Below are positions 55,455 through 63,946 of a DNA stretch of 64,000 bases, piece after piece. The notes beneath the pieces were generated by a model that had not been told where the DNA came from, did no database searches, and saw only the letters and a program-made list of their open reading frames with translations. This DNA comes from Candidatus Harpocratesius repetitus (GTDB lineage Archaea > Asgardarchaeota > Lokiarchaeia > Sigyniarchaeales > Promethearchaeaceae). Location of the stretch: positions 1,971,666-2,035,665 of the forward strand of contig JAIZWK010000001.1 of NCBI GenBank assembly GCA_021498095.1. The letters run 5' to 3'. Both the position numbers and the translations under genes were made by a program. Numbering within the stretch: position 1 is the first letter of the stretch; the number at the start of each line of letters is the position of its first letter.

Positions 55455-55509
55455 AGAATTAAATTTAAGGAAGATCTATATAAATTAAGCGATCAATGAT
55501 CAAGTTTGA

Positions 55510-56433
55510 TCAAAAATTTTTTTGCTGTTGATAAGTTTTTTTTTTCATATGAATTTGATAGCTTAAATATGTATTTTCCATTAACATTGCAATAGTCATA
55601 GGACCTACTCCACCTGGAACGGGTGTTAAACAGCTACATTTAGTTTTTACTGCTTCAAAATCCACATCACCCACCAATTTTCCTGCTTGATTCCGATTTA
55701 TTCCTGCATCTAAAATTACCACACCTTCTTTAATTCGTTCAGGTGTAATGAAATTTATTTTTCCCACTCCTACTGCGATGATATCTGCACGTTTAAGATG
55801 GAAATCCAAATCCCGCGTGTGGCTGTGACAAACAGTTATCGTTGCATGTCTGTTAAGAAACATCATTGCTAACGGTTTTCCTATAACATTTGTCCGATTT
55901 ATAATAACAACCTCTTGTCCATCGATGGGAATTTGATATTCTTCTAATAATCGAATCATCCCTTTTGGTGTGCATGAGCCGTAAGTTTCATTTCCAAAAG
56001 TATTCTCTCCTATACTGTTGGGACTAAATCCATCAACATCTTTTGAAGGATGAATAAGGCGCATAATTTCGGGCTCATATTTGCGTAATTGGGCAGGTAA
56101 TGGCATTTGAACAAGAATACCATCAACTTTATCATCTTCATTTAGTTTTTTAACTAAATTGCGCAAATCTTCTATTTGAGTTTCAGTTGGAAGAGAATAA
56201 TGAAATGATTTCATTCCAATATATTCACATGTACGCCGTTTCATTCCTACATAGACTTTTGATGCTTCATCTTCTCCGACAAGAACAGTCGCTAAACCAG
56301 GGGCACGAATATTAAGATTTGGATCATTTGCAATTTGGTCTTTCAATCGTTCAGTTGTGCGTTTAGAAATTAATTTACCATCCAAAATAATTGGTTTTTG
56401 AGGTTCAGTTAAATCAGGTTTCTGAGTTGTCAT
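55510..56433 (-). CDS. folD: Methylenetetrahydrofolate dehydrogenase / cyclohydrolase
   Basis: Bifunctional FolD enzyme of 307 residues that turns methylene-tetrahydrofolate into formyl-tetrahydrofolate via the methenyl form, with NADP. It has SKVYVGMKRRTCE (catalytic lysine), GILVQMPLP, DVDGFSP, the nucleotide-binding INRTNVIGKPLAMM and PGGVGPMTIAMLMENT. Length is typical. The usual GRSxxVGxP reads NRTNVIGKP here, a small variation. Stands alone downstream of the island. Confidence 0.95.
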   Translation of the reverse strand: MTTQKPDLTEPQKPIILDGKLISKRTTERLKDQIANDPNLNIRAPGLATVLVGEDEASKVYVGMKRRTCEYIGMKSFHYSLPTETQIEDLRNLVKKLNEDDKVDGILVQMPLPAQLRKYEPEIMRLIHPSKDVDGFSPNSIGENTFGNETYGSCTPKGMIRLLEEYQIPIDGQEVVIINRTNVIGKPLAMMFLNRHATITVCHSHTRDLDFHLKRADIIAVGVGKINFITPERIKEGVVILDAGINRNQAGKLVGDVDFEAVKTKCSCLTPVPGGVGPMTIAMLMENTYLSYQIHMKKKTYQQQKNF

Positions 56434-56520
56434 GATTAAATTATATTAAGAAAAGAAGAAAAAATTTAGGAAATAACAGAGAAAAAAGTTATAATTTTGA
56501 GATCAAAGATTGATCAAAGA

Positions 56521-57672
56521 TTAGATTCTGTTTTTATATTTCCAAATTCCAAAAATAATTAAAGATACTGCAATAACACATCCTGCAACAATTCCAACGA
56601 TTGCCCAAGGATTAGTTGATAATTGCCAAATCTCTTCATTCATCACAGCATTTTTGGAAGAACTGAAAGCATCAGAATCAAACGTTAAGATAACTTTCAC
56701 TGCATAATACGATAATTTAGCAGATGAAATTGCATCTGAACTATCTACATTTACATCGGCAAATCCATAATCAACTGGATTCTGTCGGGATAAAACCCAA
56801 GTAAATGTTTCATCATGTAATGGTTGATCCAAAATGGTTAAAGTATTTACTGCATAATAAGTCAACATTAAAGAACTTTGCACAATACCTGATTGAATGC
56901 CATAACCTCCGTAATGTTTTCCAGCACTCTGATCTCCAAAGTAATAACTTTCAATATACGTTGTTATTCCATCAATCTGGCTCGAATTTAACTGGCTTAA
57001 TAAATTCAATTCGTTTAATATTGCAACTGCATAATAAGTATCAATTAACGATGCTTCTGCTCCTGGTGCGGATGCGAAAGCCAATTCTTCTGAATTCCAA
57101 GCACTTAAAACAAATGCTGCAATATCTGTCGGAGAAGTTTCATTAATTTTACCGAAGGATGTGAGTAATTTAACCGCAAAGAAGGTATCTGATAAGGTAG
57201 GCATTTTTGCACTTATACTCGCAAAGCCAGAATTGGTTTCATTTTGTAAATCGAATAGTTTTGTGGTTGCATCTTCAATTAATGTGGTGGTAAAATTAGT
57301 ATCAACCAGTAATCCTGCAAAATATGCATAATAAACTTGTGAAATAATTCCTACTCCTACATCTGAGAATTGTAAATAACGATCGCGTAAATAACTTCGA
57401 ATAATACCTTGATCGTTTAGATTGTTTAATTCAGGATCAATTTGCGATAAAATGAATAAATTTGCATAGGTGGTAAATTCTGAAAGGGTCGCTTCGTTAT
57501 CCCCATTTCCGGAGGGTGAATCAAGAAATGCCCCTGAAGAATGCTGATTACTGAGGCAAAATTGTTCCAGTAATTCTTTCCGTGAAGTTGCTACAGCGTA
57601 TTGTGCGGATAGAATCAGAGAGAACATAAATGTTATTGATATTAATATCGTTAATTGGTGACGACGTTTCAT
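56521..57672 (-). CDS. Surface-anchored prenyltransferase/cyclase-fold repeat protein
   Basis: 383 residues: signal peptide (LTILISITFMFSLILSAQYAVA), then alpha-alpha toroid repeats of the prenyltransferase / squalene-cyclase kind (GFASISAKMPTLSDTFFAVKLL, GGYGIQSGIVQSSLMLTYYAVNTL, YGFADVNVDSSDAISSAKLSYYAVKVI), then a C-terminal membrane helix (WAIVGIVAGCVIAVSLIIFGI) with KYKNRI as stop. The catalytic DxDD of cyclases is not seen, so it is probably a binding scaffold outside the cell. Family level assignment only. Confidence 0.78.
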   Translation of the reverse strand: MKRRHQLTILISITFMFSLILSAQYAVATSRKELLEQFCLSNQHSSGAFLDSPSGNGDNEATLSEFTTYANLFILSQIDPELNNLNDQGIIRSYLRDRYLQFSDVGVGIISQVYYAYFAGLLVDTNFTTTLIEDATTKLFDLQNETNSGFASISAKMPTLSDTFFAVKLLTSFGKINETSPTDIAAFVLSAWNSEELAFASAPGAEASLIDTYYAVAILNELNLLSQLNSSQIDGITTYIESYYFGDQSAGKHYGGYGIQSGIVQSSLMLTYYAVNTLTILDQPLHDETFTWVLSRQNPVDYGFADVNVDSSDAISSAKLSYYAVKVILTFDSDAFSSSKNAVMNEEIWQLSTNPWAIVGIVAGCVIAVSLIIFGIWKYKNRI

Positions 57673-57768
57673 TTTTCCGAAACCTAACTTTTAATTCTAG
57701 ATTTGTGCCTTAAAATCAACGATTGATTTTAAAAAGTGTGGTATTAACCATTTAAAATGAAGAAAAGA

Positions 57769-57784
57769 ACCTCCTAATGGAGGT
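57769..57784 (-). terminator. Hairpin after the actin-related gene
   Basis: Palindromic ACCTCC-TAAT-GGAGGT, a six-pair stem with a four-base loop about ten bases after the actin-gene stop. Read on the minus strand it is followed by TCTTTTCTTC. It looks like an intrinsic terminator; the GGAGGT could also mimic a ribosome site. Confidence 0.5.
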
Positions 57785-57793
57785 GTGGAGGGG

Positions 57794-59452
57794 TTATTTT
57801 GTAAATACTTTGCTGAAATCAACGATACAAGAATTTGGATTTTCAGTAAAGGTTTGATAAGAAATCATGAATTTTCTGAATGAAGGAAGCGCTCCTAAAA
57901 TTGCTGCTCCTCGATAAGCCGCGTAAATTCTACTTGGAGGAAGAATTACATTAACAATAAGTTCATCTTTATGTTTTTCTTCAAATTCTTCGTCTAATTG
58001 AATTATCTCTTCTAATTCTTCACTATCATATTCGGATTCTATTGAACTTGTTATTTCTGCAAATTCGTTATTATCAACGTCTGTTTTTTTAAGTAATCGC
58101 TTTTCTTTTCGATCAATTTTTTCTTCAATAATAATCGGATCTAATTTTTCACCACATTTATTACAGAAAGAAGATTCTCCATCTAATATTTTGCCACAAT
58201 AAGGACATTTTGTAGGATAATGTTGCTTTGCAGCTCCTATTATATCAATTTGAGGAACTAAGGTTTGTTTAAGATCAGCGCCACAAAACGGACAGAACTC
58301 GCTTTCTTCGAAATTTACTATTTCTCCACATTTTGGACAATTCCCTTCCTTTAAAGAACTTTTACCATCGAGTTGAACCATTTTTTGCTTTTCTTCAAAA
58401 AGTGGTATATTTTCTTTTTCTTGTTTAGATTTAGATTCATCTTTAGGTATTCGTGCTTTTAAGGTCTCTAAAGATGCTTTAATCTCTTGGATTAATCGTT
58501 CCTTAAACCCTGTGATTAATGAAGTTCCTCCAGTTAGGACTATATTTTGAAGAAGTGGTTTAATATAATGTGGATTTACTAGTAATAATGAGTTAATTAC
58601 TGCCTGAGCAATACTTTCTGTCTGAGGAGTAATTAGTTCAGGATGAAATAAGACTTCTGCTGCATTGATAATAATATTTTCATATATATGAAGTGTTTCT
58701 CCATCTGGAAGCATGTAATCTACTGCATTGACCGGATCTTGAGATGCGCTTATTGGATCAAGACTGATTCGTAAACACTTCTCTTTAATATCTTTAAGTA
58801 TTTCTCGTTTTTGAAAAATTCCATATTGTGTAAGTAATTGATTAAGGTATTCTTCAATATCAGATCCTGCAATATTTAATCTACGAATACTTGGTGAATA
58901 TAATTGAGCATCCATAACTGGTGTGATTGAAGAAATTCCTGTGCCGATCTCAACAGATAACCCTGTAGTAAGTCCGATTGAGAATACGGCTGTTGTTGCA
59001 GAGTCAATTATCGCAACTTTATTAAATCTATGTGTTTCAAATAAAAGACGGGCAAAATATTGTGCAATATCTGGAGGAGTTAGTGGTGGAACGATATACA
59101 CAACATTATATTGAGAAGGATCTTCTATTCTAAGAATATTATAGAATATATGATTTAAAATTGCATAATAGTGATCCCAATTTGTAACATTTCCACGGTG
59201 AATTGGGTAATCAAGTTTTAATACACCACGCATCCTGATGGTATCATCACCGACATAAATTTCTTGCGACTGAGTTCCTGCCATTTGGCGATATTTAGGT
59301 GTTCCAACAACAGTTGGAAAGACCGCTCTGGGTCTATCTTCACCCACAAATCCAACCTTGGTGAACCCTTCTCCTATATCCATGATTATTGTGTATTCAT
59401 TGTAACTCAATATATTACCACCGAAAGTTGATTTCTTCCCCTTTATTATCAT
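57794..59452 (-). CDS. Actin-related protein with two inserted zinc ribbons
   Basis: 552 residues. Actin's front half is clear: GEGFTKVGFVGEDRPRAVFP (phosphate loop and D-loop area), YVGDDTIRMRGVLKLDYPI, GNVTNWDHY, and LTGGTSLITGFKERL. The end RIYAAYRGAAILGALPSF matches actin's last subdomain. Between about residues 335 and 497 an insertion holds two zinc ribbons (C372, C375, C387, C390; C416, C419, C430, C433) and an acidic linker. By eye, actin's Q137 and H161 are Ser here and D154 is Glu, so hydrolysis may be slow or absent. It is probably an Arp-like cytoskeletal or regulatory protein. Its gene stands alone with a hairpin terminator. Confidence 0.93.
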   Translation of the reverse strand: MIIKGKKSTFGGNILSYNEYTIIMDIGEGFTKVGFVGEDRPRAVFPTVVGTPKYRQMAGTQSQEIYVGDDTIRMRGVLKLDYPIHRGNVTNWDHYYAILNHIFYNILRIEDPSQYNVVYIVPPLTPPDIAQYFARLLFETHRFNKVAIIDSATTAVFSIGLTTGLSVEIGTGISSITPVMDAQLYSPSIRRLNIAGSDIEEYLNQLLTQYGIFQKREILKDIKEKCLRISLDPISASQDPVNAVDYMLPDGETLHIYENIIINAAEVLFHPELITPQTESIAQAVINSLLLVNPHYIKPLLQNIVLTGGTSLITGFKERLIQEIKASLETLKARIPKDESKSKQEKENIPLFEEKQKMVQLDGKSSLKEGNCPKCGEIVNFEESEFCPFCGADLKQTLVPQIDIIGAAKQHYPTKCPYCGKILDGESSFCNKCGEKLDPIIIEEKIDRKEKRLLKKTDVDNNEFAEITSSIESEYDSEELEEIIQLDEEFEEKHKDELIVNVILPPSRIYAAYRGAAILGALPSFRKFMISYQTFTENPNSCIVDFSKVFTK

Positions 59453-59532
59453 ATATTTGGATTATTTTTCTATTAATTCTTTCGTAAGAATTTAATCATT
59501 CCTTTTTTTTTAAGTGGAATCTTGATTTTTAT

Positions 59533-59937
59533 TTATTCAAATATTTTCTTTTTCGAGAATTCTTTCATCTTTTCTGATTCATGTATTAAAAAATTATCAA
59601 CATCCTTAGAAATAATCTCATACAAATGTAGTAAATATTTCCCCCATTCAGTTAATTCAACCATGCCTCCTCCTCCTGCCCCTCCTTTTTTCGTAATGAC
59701 AACTTTTTTTCCTGTTTTTTTCGAGATTTTCCGTAATTTATCCCATCCGTATTTATAAGAATAGTTTAAAGATTTTGTTGCTTGGGTGAGATTTTGTGTG
59801 CGCTTTAACTCAGAGAGTAATTTGATATCGCCCTTTCCTATAGTAAAATCTCCTTCACCTTGAATCCAAAATTTGAGGTGGAGAGAAAAGTTTCCAAGAG
59901 GAGATGAAAATTCCTTTTTTTTAATCTCACTTTCCAT
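59533..59937 (-). CDS. ModE-like winged-helix DNA-binding protein
   Basis: 134 residues matching the N-terminal DNA-binding domain of the molybdate regulator ModE: LLSELKRTQNLTQATKSLNYSYKYGWDKL, then KKGGAGGGGMVELTEWGKYLL. No TOBE molybdate-binding domain follows, so it may be a stand-alone regulator with another signal. An amphipathic N-terminal strand (LGNFSLHLKFWIQGEGDFTIG) opens it. It lies upstream of the actin gene on the same strand, 80 bases before it. Target genes unknown. Confidence 0.87.
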   Translation of the reverse strand: MESEIKKKEFSSPLGNFSLHLKFWIQGEGDFTIGKGDIKLLSELKRTQNLTQATKSLNYSYKYGWDKLRKISKKTGKKVVITKKGGAGGGGMVELTEWGKYLLHLYEIISKDVDNFLIHESEKMKEFSKKKIFE

Positions 59938-60010
59938 AAAAAGATCTCAGTGAAGTATCTTAAAAATTAGCTTGTTCTAATAGTGAGTAAAAAGAAGAAA
60001 AAAATAGATA

Positions 60011-60709
60011 TTAGTTTAAGAAATCTGAAAGCATTATTCTGTTTTGAGAAATAAATTTTGATCCAAATCCTTGAATCTCTTCAATTTTATTCGGCTCGTC
60101 GATTATTGTGCGAATAATCGTATAAGGGGAATCGAAAATTTCAAGCAATTTTTCTGCTTTCTTCTTTCCACAATTCAGCAATCCTTGGATAAAATTGATT
60201 TGAGCATCTGCTAAATATACATTCTTTCCTGAAATTCGGGAAATTGTTGGTGGTTTATCAGATATTTGTTCCCTATGTGCAATTCGTAGCAGAATTTCAA
60301 TTGAATCTTCAATTTTTCTTGAAGGAATAAAAGTTGGTAGTATGTCTGAAGATCGATTTACTTCAAAAAAAAGCAGAAAAAGTAAATTTTGGAATTTTTC
60401 ATTCGTAGAATCGCCCCATCTTTGAAAATTTTCTGCAATGATTATACCCATTGGATGTTGATATAAAAATTGCTTAATGTATTTCAAGAGATTATCGATT
60501 TTTTTAGGACGCAAATCATTGCTATTTAATAAGAATACTGCACCATTTGGTGGAATTAGAAAAATTTTTTCAGAAATTGTACTAAAAGAAACGCTGACGC
60601 CAAGATTACGCAAAATTTGAACTATTTTTTGCTGTGATTGAGTAAGAGAAGTTCCAATTTGTATACGATATTGAGAATATTCACTAGATGGATTATGAGA
60701 AAACGGCAT
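60011..60709 (-). CDS. Nuclease-dead XPF-family paralogue (ERCC1-like)
   Basis: 232 residues in the XPF layout: an N-terminal nuclease-like domain and a C-terminal tandem helix-hairpin-helix (INFIQGLLNCGKKKAEKLLEIF and IQGFGSKFISQNRIML). FIQGL and the hairpin regions match those of the neighbouring XPF. The nuclease motif is gone: where XPF has GDY...ERKxxxD, this has FLIPPNGAVFLLNSND. So it likely cannot cut, like ERCC1, and may heterodimerise with the neighbour. The two genes are divergent, 78 bases apart. ERCC1-type partners are known mainly in eukaryotes. The pairing is inference. Confidence 0.75.
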   Translation of the reverse strand: MPFSHNPSSEYSQYRIQIGTSLTQSQQKIVQILRNLGVSVSFSTISEKIFLIPPNGAVFLLNSNDLRPKKIDNLLKYIKQFLYQHPMGIIIAENFQRWGDSTNEKFQNLLFLLFFEVNRSSDILPTFIPSRKIEDSIEILLRIAHREQISDKPPTISRISGKNVYLADAQINFIQGLLNCGKKKAEKLLEIFDSPYTIIRTIIDEPNKIEEIQGFGSKFISQNRIMLSDFLN

Positions 60710-60787
60710 TGGTTATATTTAACTAAGCTTTTATAGGAAAAAATATTCTCTTTTCTAACTTTAAAGAATATTGGAGAAAATCATTTT

Positions 60788-61522
60788 ATGGGAATTAAAA
60801 TCATTATGGATGAGCGTGAAAGGGGTGAAATTCGATCCCAAATGCAATCTTTGCCTATAGATCTTGAAATTCAGACTTTAGATTTCGGTGATTATATTAT
60901 TTCATCCCGTTGTGCAATTGAACGAAAGCGTGGTGATGATTTTGTATCCAGTATTTTTGATCAACGCCTCTTTTTACAGCTCGAGAAATTGAAAAATGCA
61001 TATCCGCATCCTATTATGATTTTAGAAAACCCTAAGCGTTTATTTGAGCGGAAATTTGTCAATCCAAAGGCAATTTATGGCGCTTTAATTTATGTAAGCA
61101 CTAGACTTCAAATTCCTGTGATTCCCACAAAAGATGAAGTTCACACTGCAAACATTCTTTTTCAACTTGCTAAAAAGGAGCAAGAAAATGAGACATTTGG
61201 AGATGATATATTCGTTCCACAGATTTTTACTGATGGGATTGTTTCTCGAGGGGATCAAGAGTATTTTATTCAAGGTTTAGTTGATGTGGGAATTCAACGA
61301 GCTAATCAATTTCTCGATTTTTTTCAAACACCTGAACACATTCTATACGCGTTTGAATTAACAAATGTATCTCGCACAAAATCAGGAAAACCCAAAGGAA
61401 TTTCTGGAGTTTTAGGTTCCATTTCTGGAATTGGACCGAAATTAGTCGAAAGAAATAAGATCTTATTACATTATTCTTATAAACAAGCAAAAAAAGAAAA
61501 GCGTAAAACAAAAATTATTTAA
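60788..61522 (+). CDS. xpf: XPF-family 3'-flap structure-specific nuclease
   Basis: 244 residues, the short helicase-less archaeal form. The nuclease motif GDX(n)ERKx3D is intact (GD at 34-35, ERK at 45-47, D51), after DERERGE and before FDQRLFLQLEKL. A tandem helix-hairpin-helix follows (FIQGLVDVGIQRANQFLDFF, SISGIGPKLVERNKILL). It cuts branched DNA near double-to-single-strand junctions. The C-terminus is basic with no clear PCNA motif. It sits divergently next to a dead paralogue, a potential partner. The start has GGAGAAAATC upstream. Confidence 0.92.
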   Translation: MGIKIIMDERERGEIRSQMQSLPIDLEIQTLDFGDYIISSRCAIERKRGDDFVSSIFDQRLFLQLEKLKNAYPHPIMILENPKRLFERKFVNPKAIYGALIYVSTRLQIPVIPTKDEVHTANILFQLAKKEQENETFGDDIFVPQIFTDGIVSRGDQEYFIQGLVDVGIQRANQFLDFFQTPEHILYAFELTNVSRTKSGKPKGISGVLGSISGIGPKLVERNKILLHYSYKQAKKEKRKTKII

Positions 61523-61587
61523 TAAGTGATAAACGAGAAAAATCGCTATCAAATAATTTTTATTGGATATTTTATTGAAATGTTAAA

Positions 61588-62229
61588 ATGATGAAATTAA
61601 TGGCAGTAAAAAAGATAATAACACCTATTATTACTGTAATTGCAATTATTGCTTTATTTCTTGTCTTACCAGGTGATATCCCTTGGTTTTCATATCAATC
61701 ACAGAATGAAATTTGGTTAATAAAGCTTATATCGCATCCCTGGGGATGGTTGATTGGTTCATTTTTTGTCTTTCTCTTGTTTACTGAAATATTGACACAT
61801 TATAATCAAAAATATAGATTTGTGGATGTAACTAAAAGTTCATTTTTAACAGCTGTTGTAGAACGCGATTTTTTTGGATTGCTAATTCAATTTCCAAGTA
61901 TTATTTTATTTGAAGAAATTCTTTTTAGAGGAATCTTATTAGTAGAGTTAAATTTAATATTTAATGGAATTGGATGCATTTTAATCAGTTCATCCATTTT
62001 TAGCATATATCACTTGCATATTTATTTTTCTTCAAGACAATGGGGAATAACTTTTTTGTATATAATCTTGAGTTTTATTTTAGGAATAGTATTAGCTACC
62101 TTCTTTCCTTTTATTGGTATTATCGGTACTTGGATTTATCACCTAATTGCAGTTAGTGCCATTTACTTTCGTTGGTACTTGATAGAAAGGAAAAATATGG
62201 CCAATAAAGAAGAAAAAGAAGAAGAATAA
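61588..62229 (+). CDS. CPBP-family intramembrane protease
   Basis: 213 residues with about six membrane helices. The family's EExxxR (FEEILFRG, residue ~110) and FxxxH (SIFSIYHLH) motifs are present: the Rce1/CAAX-protease type. A charged C-tail (MANKEEKEEE) ends it. Rce1-like enzymes remove terminal peptides from prenylated proteins; other members process bacteriocins or are of unknown use. The start could be codon 1 or 2. Stands 66 bases after XPF. Confidence 0.85.
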   Translation: MMKLMAVKKIITPIITVIAIIALFLVLPGDIPWFSYQSQNEIWLIKLISHPWGWLIGSFFVFLLFTEILTHYNQKYRFVDVTKSSFLTAVVERDFFGLLIQFPSIILFEEILFRGILLVELNLIFNGIGCILISSSIFSIYHLHIYFSSRQWGITFLYIILSFILGIVLATFFPFIGIIGTWIYHLIAVSAIYFRWYLIERKNMANKEEKEEE

Positions 62230-62252
62230 AAAATTGTCAAATAAAAAAGGGG

Positions 62253-62930
62253 TTATTGTCCCACTTCGCTCAATATTTTGGAAATAATCTGATGGAAATT
62301 TGAATTTTCATGAATTCCTTCATTTGTGTCCGAACTACGAATTACATTTATGATTGCAATATCTGCTCCATTAAAATATGCAGTTCGAACACGAAGTGGG
62401 ACTAATCCACCTGCAACACTAATGAAGACATCATATTTACCTCTGATTTTTGAAATGTCCCGATAACGAATAATTGAACGTGCTACAGATTCTTCATCTC
62501 GACCTTTATGAATAACAACACAATCTGGTTTTGCTTTTAAAGGTTGAAGCCGTTTCATTGGATCAGAAACCCCTAACATATCGATCATCGAATAAACATT
62601 TCGAGTTCGACAAGTAGCAATAAAACGATCTAAAGTTGCTGTAGGTGAGCTTCCCATAGCTGTAATTGCTCCCGCTCCTGCATTTACCGCGAAATTGACT
62701 TCATCAACTGCACCATCTGTGATTTTCAAATCTGCTACAACAATCCCCCGCCACATACGGCGAATATATGAAATTCCGCGTACACCTTCTTTTTTAATAT
62801 ATGGAGTTCCTGCTTCTATCCAAATTCGTGGGTCATATCTAATCTGGGGAAGTACTTTGCGAACCTGTCGTATATCATCATTAAAAGCTATTTGAATATA
62901 TCTTCGATCGGGGGTTAAGCCCACAGGCAT
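62253..62930 (-). CDS. OMP-decarboxylase-superfamily (HUMPS) enzyme
   Basis: 225-residue TIM barrel of the orotidine-phosphate decarboxylase/hexulose-phosphate synthase group: VVADLKITDGAVDEVNFAVNAGAGAITAMG is the family's metal and phosphate-binding core, and FISVAGGLVP with DIAIINVIRSS the phosphate end. Hexulose-6-phosphate synthase would fix formaldehyde to ribulose-5-phosphate or run in reverse for pentose supply; that choice cannot be read. Start firm: GGAGGT eight bases upstream. It is 13 bases after the SPFH gene and cotranscribed. Confidence 0.85.
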   Translation of the reverse strand: MPVGLTPDRRYIQIAFNDDIRQVRKVLPQIRYDPRIWIEAGTPYIKKEGVRGISYIRRMWRGIVVADLKITDGAVDEVNFAVNAGAGAITAMGSSPTATLDRFIATCRTRNVYSMIDMLGVSDPMKRLQPLKAKPDCVVIHKGRDEESVARSIIRYRDISKIRGKYDVFISVAGGLVPLRVRTAYFNGADIAIINVIRSSDTNEGIHENSNFHQIISKILSEVGQ

Positions 62931-62943
62931 GATCCTTAACCTC

Positions 62944-63726
62944 CTATGATTTAAACGTTTTACTTAGTGTATCCATAACAGCTGGACCAACTCCGGTGCC
63001 AGAAGGCATGAAAATTACTATTTTCTCCGAAGGATCTTGTGCAATATCTCGGATTGTTTGATACGCCCGTAACTGCAAAGCTCCTGGGTTTTTTGCCATT
63101 ACTTCTGCGGCTTCAGCGAGTTTCTTTGCTGCTATGAATTCCCCATCAGCTTTAATGATGGCTGCACGTTTATCACGTTCTGCTTCTGCTTGTTGAGCAA
63201 ATGCACGCTTCATTTCTGCGGGTAATTCCATTTCTTGGATTTTAATTCCTCGAATATCAATTCCCCATTCACTTGTTTCCTTATCAACGATATTTTTAAT
63301 ATCTAATGCAATTTTGTCTCGATTTTGAAGGACTTCATCTAAATTCATAGTTCCCATTACGTCCCTTAAAGCTGCTTGGGTGTATTGTCGTACTGCATAG
63401 ATAAAATTTTCAATTTTGATAACAGAATCTTCAGGCCTTTCAACTTTGAAATATACCACTGTATTGGCTAGAACGGGAATATTATCTACCGTCATCACTT
63501 CTTGGCGGGGAATATCTTGAGTGATTATTCGTAAATCTACCTTTCTTGCTGTTTCAAGTATTGGAAGTACATAAACCAATCCCGGCCCAAGTGTACGCTT
63601 ATATCTTCCAAGACGGAAAACTACCAATCGTTCATATTCATAAACGCTTTTCAATCCTGAAAATAGGATGCATAATAAGAATAAAAGCGCTATTCCAATA
63701 AATACAAATACTGTTCCTTCAGCCAT
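62944..63726 (-). CDS. SPFH/stomatin-like membrane protein
   Basis: 260 residues: an N-terminal membrane helix (FVFIGIALLFLLCILFSGL), then the SPFH/band-7 domain (YERLVVFRLGRYKRTLGPGLVYVLP, RKVDLRIITQDIPRQEVMTVDNIPV) and a coiled helix with RAFAQQAEAERDKRAAIIKADGE, the hallmark of the slipin/stomatin branch. It would form oligomeric rings at the membrane. No NfeD partner follows; instead it heads the operon with the HUMPS enzyme. GAGGT lies about ten bases before the start. Confidence 0.92.
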   Translation of the reverse strand: MAEGTVFVFIGIALLFLLCILFSGLKSVYEYERLVVFRLGRYKRTLGPGLVYVLPILETARKVDLRIITQDIPRQEVMTVDNIPVLANTVVYFKVERPEDSVIKIENFIYAVRQYTQAALRDVMGTMNLDEVLQNRDKIALDIKNIVDKETSEWGIDIRGIKIQEMELPAEMKRAFAQQAEAERDKRAAIIKADGEFIAAKKLAEAAEVMAKNPGALQLRAYQTIRDIAQDPSEKIVIFMPSGTGVGPAVMDTLSKTFKS

Positions 63727-63909
63727 TTTTGTTCAACCTCAGTTCATTGATGAGAAAGTAGATGAGATCCATTTTGTTATCTCTATCTGTGTTTATGAAC
63801 CTTCCATCAATGAATGATTAATTGATAATGACATCATTTTTATATCATTGTGCTTCTTTAAATACTTCCAACAAAGAACCGAAATTTAATTATGCTTTAT
63901 TGAGAAAAT

Positions 63910-63918
63910 GATTATATA
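63910..63918 (+). promoter_or_regulatory. TATA-like element before the right-edge gene
   Basis: ATTATATAG stands about 35 bases before the ATG at 63947, so transcription would start around 63937, giving a leader of about ten bases that still includes GGTG. Confidence 0.4.
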
Positions 63919-63946
63919 GTGAATTTTTTCATTTTATGGTGTTAAT

